64,000 bases of DNA, taken from positions 37,688-101,687 of the forward strand of contig NZ_FNJI01000018.1 of NCBI RefSeq assembly GCF_900104445.1. The letters are read 5' to 3'. Source of the stretch: Desulforhopalus singaporensis. GTDB taxonomy: Bacteria > Desulfobacterota > Desulfobulbia > Desulfobulbales > Desulfocapsaceae. Positions 8,483 through 17,539 of this stretch are shown here, piece after piece (position 1 is the stretch's first letter; every line of letters begins with the position of its first letter). Made by a program: the position numbers and the translations under genes. Under the pieces are notes generated by a model. It saw only the letters and a program-made list of their open reading frames with translations. It had not been told where the DNA came from and did no database searches.

Positions 8483-9961
8483 TTACTGCCCCTGTTGTGC
8501 CGAGGCAGACAGTTCGCAACCTTCGGCGTCTTTTTCCTGTCCGCCTTTCCAGTAGCCTGTGGCTTTCAGCCAAAGCATCAGGATCGTACTGACAGCAAGT
8601 ACTACAACACCTGTGTACAAAACCGTGGTCATGGAAGTTTTCACACCTATTGCAGGGAAAATAAAAAGTGCCATGGGAGCTACCGGAAGTATCAACATAA
8701 ACTGTGAAAAACCGGCCTCTGCAGGGACAAGGGACTCCCCTTTCGGATCAACGATCCGCATCAGCAACAGGCTCGAAGCCAGGGTACCGGTACAAGCCGC
8801 GTAGTTGACCAGGAACCGCTCCAGTCCGTTTCTGCCAAGCCAGCGAGACGGGATCCAGAACCACAGGAAGAGGAGAAAACTTGCCAACACAACGGTAACC
8901 GTAAATGGAACAATATACTTTCCCAACACTGCCCATTTGACAGCCATGAGCGCCGTGATCATCATGAAGTCGACCAGCGTGCCGTTGATACGGTGTACAA
9001 GATCATCGTCTATCAGATAGTCTTTTTTGATTACATTGATAATTTTACGCAAGACAAGGCCGCAGAACAGTCCCCACATAAACATCAGTCCGAACCCCAG
9101 CACTGCAATATCCTTTGGCAGCACCATTTTCAATGCGTAGCAGAAACACCAGGTAAAGAAAAAGGCTATACACAGCATGGCGAGATGAAAAGTAATGGTG
9201 TCGAGGCTGGCTGGATGCATGGTGTGACGGCCAAGAGATTCCTTCGCGTCGCCGGGCATGATCCCCCGGAGAAAGGCATCGTCGAGTTTGATGCTGGTTG
9301 CATCGGCAGAGAGCCCCTTGCGCAGACCGTAATTTGCCAGCGGAACACCGACGAAAGCGGCAATCAAAAATCCGGCGGCACCATAGCTCACCGCCATGAC
9401 CAGTACATCTGAGGAAACGATCCAGAGGTGATTTATATCTGCATTGGCCGCGTTGTTTACCCACATCTGAGCGATTGTCAGAGCCTGGGCGGGTCCCCCG
9501 GTGAACCCATGGACCATGTTGACGGCGGTGGCATTTTCCAGGCCTGCGCCCGTCAGGTAATTATATCCCCAGATAACCGCAAGTCCTGTTAAGATCAGCA
9601 CTCCGTAACCGCCGTAAAAGGTAATAGACAGCCAGACAACACCCCTGGTCATCTCTTTGGTTTTTCCTCCTTCTCCATTTGATTTTCCCGAGGCGAGCCC
9701 AATCATCATAAAGTTGGCGATGAAAATCAGGGAGGTCAGCATGGCATAGGTCTTGAAATCTATTGGCGCCCACCCATCGGCAGTTGGCACACCGACAATC
9801 TGCAGATTCATGAGGATCATACCGATAAAACCGGTAATGAGGCTTGATGGAACAAGATATTTCTGAAAAAAAGGGATCTTGCTGCGTAAAACAATACCAA
9901 TCGGTATCAGCAGACCCACCCAGAACAGTGCAGTCAGGTAAGGGCTAAGCAATTGTTCCAT
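8483..9961 (-). CDS. GltS-like sodium/glutamate symporter family transporter
   Basis: 492 residues, very hydrophobic, with about 10-12 membrane helices. The pattern of two inverted halves with the glycine-rich re-entrant segment (HGFTGGPAQA at about 150-160) is that of the GltS family, which imports glutamate with Na+. The protein is about 90 residues longer than E. coli GltS and the pocket sequence is only loosely similar, so the substrate could be another carboxylate. It sits between the acyl-CoA ligase gene (27 bases) and the serine hydrolase gene (51 bases) and is probably co-transcribed with both. Confidence 0.85.
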   Translation of the reverse strand: MEQLLSPYLTALFWVGLLIPIGIVLRSKIPFFQKYLVPSSLITGFIGMILMNLQIVGVPTADGWAPIDFKTYAMLTSLIFIANFMMIGLASGKSNGEGGKTKEMTRGVVWLSITFYGGYGVLILTGLAVIWGYNYLTGAGLENATAVNMVHGFTGGPAQALTIAQMWVNNAANADINHLWIVSSDVLVMAVSYGAAGFLIAAFVGVPLANYGLRKGLSADATSIKLDDAFLRGIMPGDAKESLGRHTMHPASLDTITFHLAMLCIAFFFTWCFCYALKMVLPKDIAVLGFGLMFMWGLFCGLVLRKIINVIKKDYLIDDDLVHRINGTLVDFMMITALMAVKWAVLGKYIVPFTVTVVLASFLLFLWFWIPSRWLGRNGLERFLVNYAACTGTLASSLLLMRIVDPKGESLVPAEAGFSQFMLILPVAPMALFIFPAIGVKTSMTTVLYTGVVVLAVSTILMLWLKATGYWKGGQEKDAEGCELSASAQQGQ

Positions 9962-9988
9962 TGTTTGATTCTCCCGCGCTGTAGCGCG

Positions 9989-11560
9989 TTAATTTTTTTC
10001 CGAAAGCCGATCGTAACAACCTTCCGTAAGATTGTCTTTTTCCAGCAGAAGATTCGGTTTTCTTATTTTCCCGGTGGGGGTCAACGGAAAAACCTCTTTA
10101 TACTCGATGTATCGCGGCACCTTGAAATCCGCCAGCCTGTCTTTGCAGAACTCGATGATTTCCTGCGGTGGAATTGTCTGCTGACTTTCCCCCTGGGCGA
10201 CAATAACATAGGCTTTGACTTCTTCCCTCCGGTCCGGATCTGGTACTGCAACAACCGCAGCGGACAATATCTTCGGATGACTCATCAGGACGTTTTCCAC
10301 CTCCGCCGCCGCAACATTATCGCCGGCCCTTCTGATCATATCCTTTTTCCTGCCTACGATGAAGTAGTAGCCATCTGCGTCCTGGCGGAAAAGATCGCCC
10401 GTTCTGAACCATTCTCCGGCAAAGGCTGCTGCCGTCGCCTCGGGGTTTCTGTAGTATCCTTTGAATAATCCCGCTCCGGAGACCCACAGTTCTCCGACTT
10501 CACCCTGCGCCACTTCCCGGCCTTCGTCATCGACTATTTTCATGCTGCGGAATTTGGTCGGTTTGCCGACGGAGCCGGAACCGCTCATATGGCTGTCTTC
10601 GAGCGGCATGACAATACCGGGGCCGATTTCGGTCATCCCGTATCCTTCCCTCAGCGGGACGTTGAAGCGTTCCTCAAATTGTTTGTGGACATCTTTGAGG
10701 ATGGCGCCGCTGAGCAACATTCTGAGTTTATGCGCCTTATCCAGAGGTGATTCGGGTTGCTTGTAAATCCAGTAAGATAACAGTGCCCAGGAGATCGTAA
10801 TATCATATTGGCGAACCAGCGGCATGAACCGTGACGGGCTGTAGCTTTTGGCTGCCACCATCGTCATCCCCTTCATGATGCACATGAGCAGTTCCCAGGG
10901 GGGGTCCATGTAGTAGAACGGTTCCACACACAAAAAGATGTCATCCTCAGTCACCATCTCAGCGCCAACAAACCCTGTTGTGAGCCAATATTCATGGGTC
11001 AACATGCACCCCTTGGGAAACCCGGTCGTCCCAGAGGTGTACTGAATGGACATCAGAGTTTCGACCGTCACTTCCGGCCCATTGAAATCGGTCGGTTTAT
11101 CCGCTGCCAGTTGTGGCAGGTCAAGCCCCAGGTCCGCGGCTTTTTCACCAACAGTAAAGACCGTCTTGACATTTGGTGTATTGGCGCGCGCCTGCCTGAA
11201 AACTTCGGCGAATTCGTCTTCAATTACGAGCCCGATCGCATCAGAATTGTTGAGGACATACTCCAGATCCTCAACCTGATAGCGAATATTCAGCGGCACG
11301 GCTACCGCACCTATTTTCGCCAGCGCCAGCCAGACCAGAAAAAACTCCGGGCGGTTGGAGAGCATGACGGCAAGGTGATCCCCTTTGCTGATCCCCGCGG
11401 ATTGCAGCACTACGGCATATTGATTAACCATATCGTTGAGCTGCCGGTACGAGAATGACACGTTGTCATCATGAAAGTGCAGCACCTTTTTGGCACCGTA
11501 TGTCTCTGACGCTTTTTCAAGCAGTGTTCCTATATTGTTTTTAAGTACCGAGTTGATCAT
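9989..11560 (-). CDS. class I adenylate-forming acyl-CoA synthetase
   Basis: 523 residues, normal for the family. The AMP-binding signature YTSGTTGFPKG is present near residue 175, followed by YGMTEIGPG, the GDLF hinge region, GRKKDMIRRAGDN and the catalytic C-terminal lysine in PTGKIRK. It activates a carboxylic acid to an acyl-AMP and then an acyl-CoA. The sequence resembles CaiC and medium- or aryl-chain ligases; the acid cannot be fixed from motifs. It lies 47 bases downstream of the amidohydrolase gene in the long operon, suggesting that the imported or hydrolysed product is activated for degradation. Confidence 0.92.
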   Translation of the reverse strand: MINSVLKNNIGTLLEKASETYGAKKVLHFHDDNVSFSYRQLNDMVNQYAVVLQSAGISKGDHLAVMLSNRPEFFLVWLALAKIGAVAVPLNIRYQVEDLEYVLNNSDAIGLVIEDEFAEVFRQARANTPNVKTVFTVGEKAADLGLDLPQLAADKPTDFNGPEVTVETLMSIQYTSGTTGFPKGCMLTHEYWLTTGFVGAEMVTEDDIFLCVEPFYYMDPPWELLMCIMKGMTMVAAKSYSPSRFMPLVRQYDITISWALLSYWIYKQPESPLDKAHKLRMLLSGAILKDVHKQFEERFNVPLREGYGMTEIGPGIVMPLEDSHMSGSGSVGKPTKFRSMKIVDDEGREVAQGEVGELWVSGAGLFKGYYRNPEATAAAFAGEWFRTGDLFRQDADGYYFIVGRKKDMIRRAGDNVAAAEVENVLMSHPKILSAAVVAVPDPDRREEVKAYVIVAQGESQQTIPPQEIIEFCKDRLADFKVPRYIEYKEVFPLTPTGKIRKPNLLLEKDNLTEGCYDRLSEKN

Positions 11561-11607
11561 AATTTCTCCTTTCTCTCAGGATCATTCCGCAACGAGTTTG
11601 TGATGAG

Positions 11608-12555
11608 TCAGTTATTTTCAAAGAGGCGAAGAGCGTTCTTGTAGAGCCATTTTTCCTTGACGTCCTCTTTTAACGGAAGAGATTTCATCTCCTCCACAAT
11701 CTGGGTCATCGGCAGGGCCAGTTCGCCGTTACCGGAACCAAAAACGACCTGGTCCTGCAACAGGGTGTTGCCGAACTGAATCAGCATCTCAAAACCTGAT
11801 CCCGGTACTGCGAGATATTTCGGACGGTGAGAAGATGTGTCGATAAACACATTTTTATGGCGACGGGCCACCCCTATCAGCTCCGGAACCCATGGCCAGC
11901 CGCCGCAGGAGGCAACTATTTTCAACTCAGGAAAGTCCCGCGCGACTTTATCCAGATACAGGGGCCGGCCGACATCCATGGGCAGGTCGGTGTTATAGCT
12001 CATCGCAGTGTAGATAAAGACAGGGACGTCGAGGTCCAGCGCCTTGGCGTAACAGGGATAAAACCGGGGATCGGTTGCACTGATTCCCCATTGGAAAACA
12101 TTGGCGTAAATTGCCGCAAAACCGGAAACCTTAACCGCCTGTTCAACCTCGAAAACCGCTTCGTCGGCATCCTTAAAAGGGTGGAAAACCGCCATTCCCT
12201 TGAGCTTATCCGGCATTTTTTCGATCAGGTCAACCGTTTTGCTGTTATCGACATTATCTATCAGTCCCCATTGAACCCCTGCGCTGTCCAGTTGATCCTT
12301 GAACTGGGAAGGAGTCATTGTTATTTTTCCGGCTAATTTAACCAGGAAGAGTTCGAGTTCTTCTTCCGGCAACTCCTCCGCTTTTCGCTCAAGCTCCTCA
12401 AAGGTTGTACCAAGGAGCTGAGCCCACCTCTGCCCGAAGATGTGCCGATAGTTGGCCAACCCTTTTTTCTCTTTGTTCAGAAGGAAAAATTTCATTTTGC
12501 CTGCGATTTCATCCGCACCAGGAGGAAAATCCAGTCGTACATCCACTACGTTCAT
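11608..12555 (-). CDS. amidohydrolase-2 (TIM-barrel) family protein
   Basis: 315 residues from the chosen ATG at 12555, which has AAGGAG 9 bases before it; an upstream in-frame ATG at 12579 lies before that ribosome site and is less likely. The protein matches the ACMSD-like amidohydrolase 2 group (hydrolases, decarboxylases and hydratases) by length and by the run of barrel strands, with a late SGNGEL at the strand that usually carries an Asp. The usual N-terminal HxH metal pair is not evident (the start reads DVRLDF), so metal use is uncertain. It sits between the MMPL transporter gene and the acyl-CoA ligase gene and is probably part of the same operon. Confidence 0.7.
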   Translation of the reverse strand: MNVVDVRLDFPPGADEIAGKMKFFLLNKEKKGLANYRHIFGQRWAQLLGTTFEELERKAEELPEEELELFLVKLAGKITMTPSQFKDQLDSAGVQWGLIDNVDNSKTVDLIEKMPDKLKGMAVFHPFKDADEAVFEVEQAVKVSGFAAIYANVFQWGISATDPRFYPCYAKALDLDVPVFIYTAMSYNTDLPMDVGRPLYLDKVARDFPELKIVASCGGWPWVPELIGVARRHKNVFIDTSSHRPKYLAVPGSGFEMLIQFGNTLLQDQVVFGSGNGELALPMTQIVEEMKSLPLKEDVKEKWLYKNALRLFENN

Positions 12556-12648
12556 AGTAATAATCTCCTTACGGCTCATTTTTCTCTGTCTCCGGTATGG
12601 ATGAAAAACGGCCCGAGTTGGTTTACATCAAAATAATCAAGATTTCCC

Positions 12649-14973
12649 TTACTTGTTTGCTGTGCGTTTTGAGGGCATCAGCCAGGTAGCAAGAGCGGGA
12701 AGCAGAAGAATTGCGCCGATCATGTTGACCAACAGCATGAAAGTCAGCAGTATTCCCATGTCCGCCTGGAATTTCAGGGGGGAGAAAATCCAGGTTGCGA
12801 CACCCATTGCCAGCGTAATTCCGGTAAATATTACCCCGTTACCGGTGATCTCCAGTGTACGCAGGTAGGCCTCCTGGAGCGGCAAACCTTCGTCCAGCAG
12901 GCTCTTGAAGCGACTGTATATGTAAATGCCGTAGTCTACGCCTACTCCAACACCCAGCGCCACGACCGGTAACGTGGAGACCTTGAGACCGATATTCAGC
13001 ATGGTCATCAACGCATAACCAAGCAGGGAGACCATGCCGAGGGGGACGAGGATACATATAAGCGCTTTTACCGAGCGGAAGGTGGCGTAACAGAGCAGGA
13101 TGATCGCAGCAAAAACGTACATAAGGATCGGGAACTGTGCTGCCGACACCTCTTCGTTGGTTGCCGCCATGACCCCGACGTTGCCTGTAGCCAGCCTGAA
13201 CTTGAGGTTTTCCATCGGGTGCAGGTTACTATAGTTTTTTACCTCGGAAACAATTCTTGCGATGGTTTCCGCTTTATGATCGGTGGTATAAATCTGTACC
13301 GGCATAACGCTGCAATCGGGGTTGAAAAGGCCGCTGCTGGTCTTCAGCCCCTTGACCGACTGCACCAGCAGCAGCTGATTGCGCGGAAGAACCTGGAATT
13401 TTGGGTATCCCTCGTTCCAGCCGGCATTGACAGCCTTGGCCACACGAGGCAGGCTTACAACTGTCAGGACTCCGGGCACGTTATTCATGTGCCAGGCAAA
13501 CCTGTCTATCTCAGTCATTAAATCGTAGTCGATGCAGGCCTCGGGAACACTTTCGGCAATCACCGACAGAATATCCACGCCAATATAAAAATGGCTGGTA
13601 ATCAGGTCGCTGTCGCGGTTATAGCGCGAGTCAGCGCGAAGTTCGGGAATCCCTCTTTCAAGGTCGCCGATTTTAATGTCACCACCCTTCCAGGCACCAA
13701 AAACAATCAGGCCTATACTGACCAGGAGCACCAGGGCGGCCGGTTTCGGCTCGGCAATTTTAGCTAAAAAGCGCCAGACACCTTCCATGTTCCGCGCCCG
13801 TTTCCTGGTTTTTTGTTTATATGCTTCGCTGTAGCTGACCCAGGAGAGAAGGAGCGGGAGCAGCAGCAGATTGGTCAAAATGATCATCGCCACACCAATG
13901 CTTGCGGTAATGGCCATCTCCTGGATCATTTTTATATCGATCAACAAAATGGTGAGAAATCCGAGGGTGTCACTGGCAAGCGCGATACAGCCGGGAACCA
14001 GCAGGCGCCGGAAGCTTCCCCTTGCAGCCGACATGTTGTCGGCACCACCAAATACCTCCGAGCGGGTTGCGCCAAGCATCTGCACTCCGTGGCTGACACC
14101 GATTGCAAAGACCAGAAACGGTACCAGTATTGACATGGGATCCATACCGTATCCAAGCAGCGGCAACAGACCGAGCTGCCAGATAACAGCGATCAGGGAA
14201 CAGGTCAGTGAAATGGCGGTCAATACCAGGGACTGGGAATACCAGTAAACAAGCAGAGCGGTGACCAGAAAGGCGATTCCGAAAAAGAGGACGACCCGCC
14301 TGGCACCGTCGGTCATGTCGCCGATGAATTTGGCAAAACCGATAATATGAACACTGATATTGTCAGTTTCAAACTTGCTCCTGACATCTTTTTCCAGCCG
14401 GTTAGCGACATCGAGGTAGTCTAGCCGTTCGCCAGTTTCCGGATGGATGTCAAGCAGCTGGGCACTTATGATTGCCGCAGAAAAATCCATGGCCACCAGT
14501 TGGCCCATGACAGATGATTTAAGGATATTCTTGCGTACCTGCTGGAGTCCTTCAGGAGTGTTCTGGAAATCGGCCGGGACGACGTTTCCTCCGGCAAACC
14601 CTTCTTCCGTCACCTCGGTGAACCGAACGTTTGGGGTAAATAGTGACCGGACCTTGGACCGATCGACTCCAGGGATAAAAAACACCTCGTCGGTTGCGGC
14701 TTTGAGTGTTGCAAAAAATTCAGGCGTGAAAATGTCGCCGTCCTTGGCTTTCAGAGCGATTAAGATCTGGTTGGCTCCGCCAAATTCTTTGCCGTGTTCT
14801 ACAAAGGTCTTCATGTATTCATGATGCAGAGGCAGAAGCTTGCCAAATCCCGCGTCGATACGCAGCCGGGTAGCGGACCAGCCCATGAATATCGTTAAGA
14901 TCAGAAAAATTGCTATAAACAGACGCCGGTGTCCAAAGACAATGTTTTCCAGTCCGGATATCACTGTTTTCAT
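12649..14973 (-). CDS. MMPL/RND-family transporter
   Basis: 774 residues with the RND layout in two related halves. Each half has one membrane helix, a large periplasmic loop (about 40-225 and 430-620) and then five more helices, giving 12 in all. GVGVDYGIYIYSR in the second half is typical of MMPL proteins, which move lipids and other hydrophobic molecules. Its ATG is one base from the stop of the YCF48-like gene, so the two are translationally close. In other proteobacteria MMPL genes of this kind travel with DUF1302, DUF1329 and YCF48 genes, as here, suggesting an envelope-spanning system. Direction of transport and substrate are not known. Confidence 0.9.
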   Translation of the reverse strand: MKTVISGLENIVFGHRRLFIAIFLILTIFMGWSATRLRIDAGFGKLLPLHHEYMKTFVEHGKEFGGANQILIALKAKDGDIFTPEFFATLKAATDEVFFIPGVDRSKVRSLFTPNVRFTEVTEEGFAGGNVVPADFQNTPEGLQQVRKNILKSSVMGQLVAMDFSAAIISAQLLDIHPETGERLDYLDVANRLEKDVRSKFETDNISVHIIGFAKFIGDMTDGARRVVLFFGIAFLVTALLVYWYSQSLVLTAISLTCSLIAVIWQLGLLPLLGYGMDPMSILVPFLVFAIGVSHGVQMLGATRSEVFGGADNMSAARGSFRRLLVPGCIALASDTLGFLTILLIDIKMIQEMAITASIGVAMIILTNLLLLPLLLSWVSYSEAYKQKTRKRARNMEGVWRFLAKIAEPKPAALVLLVSIGLIVFGAWKGGDIKIGDLERGIPELRADSRYNRDSDLITSHFYIGVDILSVIAESVPEACIDYDLMTEIDRFAWHMNNVPGVLTVVSLPRVAKAVNAGWNEGYPKFQVLPRNQLLLVQSVKGLKTSSGLFNPDCSVMPVQIYTTDHKAETIARIVSEVKNYSNLHPMENLKFRLATGNVGVMAATNEEVSAAQFPILMYVFAAIILLCYATFRSVKALICILVPLGMVSLLGYALMTMLNIGLKVSTLPVVALGVGVGVDYGIYIYSRFKSLLDEGLPLQEAYLRTLEITGNGVIFTGITLAMGVATWIFSPLKFQADMGILLTFMLLVNMIGAILLLPALATWLMPSKRTANK

Positions 14974-14974
14974 A

Positions 14975-16072
14975 TCAGTTGTCCTTTACATGTGGGTCAG
15001 ACCCGTTACCGATACCGAGCTTGTCCAGAGTTAATCTTTTGACGCCAAAGGCTCCGGTCAAAATCAGCGATTCGTCGGCTGTCTGTACGGCTTTGAGTAT
15101 ATTCTGCCGGTCGGGCTGCTGTCTGACGACAAAACTGTTGCCGCCATCGTTGCTGATAAGCAGGGTTCCGGCAAGGCCGGTAATTACGATCTCACCACTT
15201 TTCAGCCGCAGCCCGCGGGTAAGTGTCGCCTGGCTGCCAACGGGAATCCGCCGCCAGCTCACACCACCATCTTCAGAACGAAACAGGTGACCGCGCAGCC
15301 CGAAAATCAGCAGGGTGTCATCTTCCAGGGGAAGAACTCCGAAAAACGAACCGTTGTACGGCGAAGGCATGGCCATCCAGCTGGTATTATCGTCTGAGCG
15401 GAAAATATTTCCGGTCTCTGCAGCGATAAACCGGTGCCCGTTTTCCGATGGGGCGTATTGAAAAAGATGGAAATCCCAGATTTCATCATCTCCTTCCCGG
15501 GTCTCCTGGTCACTGACCGTTGAGGAATATTTTTTCGGCATGAAATCCCCCTCGGTCCATGTGTCACCGCCGTCGCTGGTTACCAGATAGAGACCGTAGG
15601 CGCCGATCGCCACGCCATCTTCTGCATTCTTGAAAAATACGTCAAAAAGCGGCCGCTCGTCCTGCGGATTGCTGTAGAGCAGTGACCAGTTCCGCCCGCC
15701 GTCTCTGGTACGCAAAATCACCTGGTCGTGGCCGACGGCCCAGCCGAGATTCTGGTTAAGGAAAAATACTCCGGTTAATGTGGCCCGGGTGGGGACATTG
15801 GCCTGGGACCAGGTTTTTCCGTTATCAGCGGATGTGAGAATATGGCCTCTTTCACCGACCGCTGCCGCAAAGCTGCCGACTGCCTGGCAGTCAAGCAGAA
15901 GTGAACGGGATGCCCTGGGCGCCATTACCGAAGATTCGCTGCTTACCGCATAGGCCGTAACAGAGGATAAACCAAGCAAAAACAGACAGACCAGGCAGAG
16001 GTGCGCCTTGAATGATCCGTTGAACAATTTCCCTGTGCTGAGAAAACCTGCGGTGACTTCCAAAGTATTCAT
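14975..16072 (-). CDS. YCF48-like beta-propeller protein, exported
   Basis: 365 residues from the ATG at 16072, which is preceded by AGGAGT; a longer frame opening at 16141 would add 23 residues ahead of the signal peptide and is unlikely. A hydrophobic stretch (about 24-42) ending in AYA is a signal peptide. The rest is a series of blades marked by DNGKTW, DGGRNW, DGGDTW, DGGVSW and DGGNS repeats, the Asp-box pattern of YCF48/BNR propellers. YCF48 itself is a photosystem II assembly factor, but bacterial relatives next to RND exporters are thought to be periplasmic partners. It lies 80 bases from the DUF1329 gene and 1 base from the MMPL gene. Confidence 0.88.
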   Translation of the reverse strand: MNTLEVTAGFLSTGKLFNGSFKAHLCLVCLFLLGLSSVTAYAVSSESSVMAPRASRSLLLDCQAVGSFAAAVGERGHILTSADNGKTWSQANVPTRATLTGVFFLNQNLGWAVGHDQVILRTRDGGRNWSLLYSNPQDERPLFDVFFKNAEDGVAIGAYGLYLVTSDGGDTWTEGDFMPKKYSSTVSDQETREGDDEIWDFHLFQYAPSENGHRFIAAETGNIFRSDDNTSWMAMPSPYNGSFFGVLPLEDDTLLIFGLRGHLFRSEDGGVSWRRIPVGSQATLTRGLRLKSGEIVITGLAGTLLISNDGGNSFVVRQQPDRQNILKAVQTADESLILTGAFGVKRLTLDKLGIGNGSDPHVKDN

Positions 16073-16152
16073 GAAGAACTCCTGAGTTATTGAAAACTCA
16101 GACTGGGAGACGCCGAAAATTTCCGGACATCTCCCGTCCATATGGCCAAACC

Positions 16153-17520
16153 TTAGCGTTTTCCACCTCTGCGAAGGGCTTGGGGGGAAAACTCATCTCT
16201 TGCAAATTCCACGTTGAATTTCCACATCGTCTCAATTTCGTTGGTCAGCTTATCTGCCATGTAGCGTCCGGCCTGAAGATCGTAATGGATCTCAGCAATA
16301 TTCCATACCGCCGGGACCTCATAGAAATTTATGGTGTGTCCTTCCGAGATCCGCCAGAGATTGTCACGGGTGTCGTAGAGATCGGCGCCCACCAGGGACC
16401 AGCTATCCTCATCCACATAAAAGGTTCGCCTTTTGTAAATATGGCTGGTTCCTTCTTTCAGGGTCCCTTCCACCACCCACACACGGTGCAGCTCGTAACG
16501 CAACGTATCGGTTAACGGGTGCAGCGGTGTCAGGAGTTCTTTATAGCTGATGTCAGGGCTCATGATCCGGTAGGCGTTGTAGGGAACGTACATCTCTTTT
16601 TTCCCCACGAGCTTCCAGTCGTATCGTTCAGGGCTGCCGTTAAACAGGTCCAGTGAATCCATGGTCTCCAAACCGTCGCCACCGCCTGTCGGAGTGTCGA
16701 AAGCGATTTGCGGTGCCCGCCGGACACGTCTCTGGCCGGGATTATAGGACCACGCTTTACGCGGTTCTTTGTTCTGGTCCAGGGTTTCGTGAACCAGGCT
16801 GATGGTTCCAGAGATCCTGGCCGGAGCCTGATCTTCGCTTTTGTAGTAGTAGATGATGTTGTTGAGCTTGCTGTCGTCCATCCCCGGGTGCGAATATCTG
16901 ATATCGAATAACTCGGTATGTTCGCCGAGTACATATTTACCGCTGCGCGTCACCGGTACATTATGATAATGGCGGTCGAGGCTGTTGCCGCGCCAGCGGG
17001 TCAAGTGGTTCCAGACGATTTCAAGACCGTTGTCGGGAATGGGAAACGGGGTGCCTTCACCGACATTTTCCAGTCCGTTTCCACCGCTGATCATCTTTGC
17101 ATTTTGGGCAATTCTCCTGGTTGCATCGTATATCCGCTGCGGAGCGGATGCACTGCGGTGGGTTGGATAGATATTCATCTTGAAAGTCGGATATGCTTTG
17201 AGCAGGGCCTTGTGTCCTGCGGTCAATTTATCCGCATACTGATCCATATTTTCAGCGGTGATGGTAGCGATGATTTTGTCGTCTGAGTACGGGTCGATAT
17301 GGTGCATGCCAACCTCATAACCTGCCGGGGGCGTTGTTATTCCGCCCTGCCAGGCCGGGATCGTTCCGTCACCATTTCCCGCTTTTTCGGCGCCAAAAGG
17401 AGTAAGGTCATTTCCCAGACGAGCTATTTCTTCAGGAGTTGCTTCGGCCCAGCCGTTGACGACACTGCCGCCAATCAGCAGCATGGAAGCACATGTTAAC
17501 AAGAGTATTTTCTTACGCAT
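16153..17520 (-). CDS. DUF1329 family exported protein
   Basis: 455 residues with a clear signal peptide (MRKKILLLTC start, cleavage after about residue 25). The mature sequence matches DUF1329 proteins: an early DLTPFGAEKAGNGDGTIPAW segment, YNPGQRRVRRAPQ in the middle and a RRTFYVDEDSW segment near 370. The fold of this family resembles outer-membrane lipoprotein carriers (LolA/LolB/LppX-like), so it may ferry a hydrophobic molecule across the periplasm. It starts 19 bases after the DUF1302 gene, its usual partner. Function is inferred from fold and neighbours only. Confidence 0.88.
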   Translation of the reverse strand: MRKKILLLTCASMLLIGGSVVNGWAEATPEEIARLGNDLTPFGAEKAGNGDGTIPAWQGGITTPPAGYEVGMHHIDPYSDDKIIATITAENMDQYADKLTAGHKALLKAYPTFKMNIYPTHRSASAPQRIYDATRRIAQNAKMISGGNGLENVGEGTPFPIPDNGLEIVWNHLTRWRGNSLDRHYHNVPVTRSGKYVLGEHTELFDIRYSHPGMDDSKLNNIIYYYKSEDQAPARISGTISLVHETLDQNKEPRKAWSYNPGQRRVRRAPQIAFDTPTGGGDGLETMDSLDLFNGSPERYDWKLVGKKEMYVPYNAYRIMSPDISYKELLTPLHPLTDTLRYELHRVWVVEGTLKEGTSHIYKRRTFYVDEDSWSLVGADLYDTRDNLWRISEGHTINFYEVPAVWNIAEIHYDLQAGRYMADKLTNEIETMWKFNVEFARDEFSPQALRRGGKR

Positions 17521-17539
17521 GGCTGCTCTCCTTCTTTAA

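Noticed and set aside
8805..9412. Several long frames antisense to the GltS-like gene
   Set aside because: The sense frame is a complete membrane transporter; the antisense frames show no domains and are shadows.
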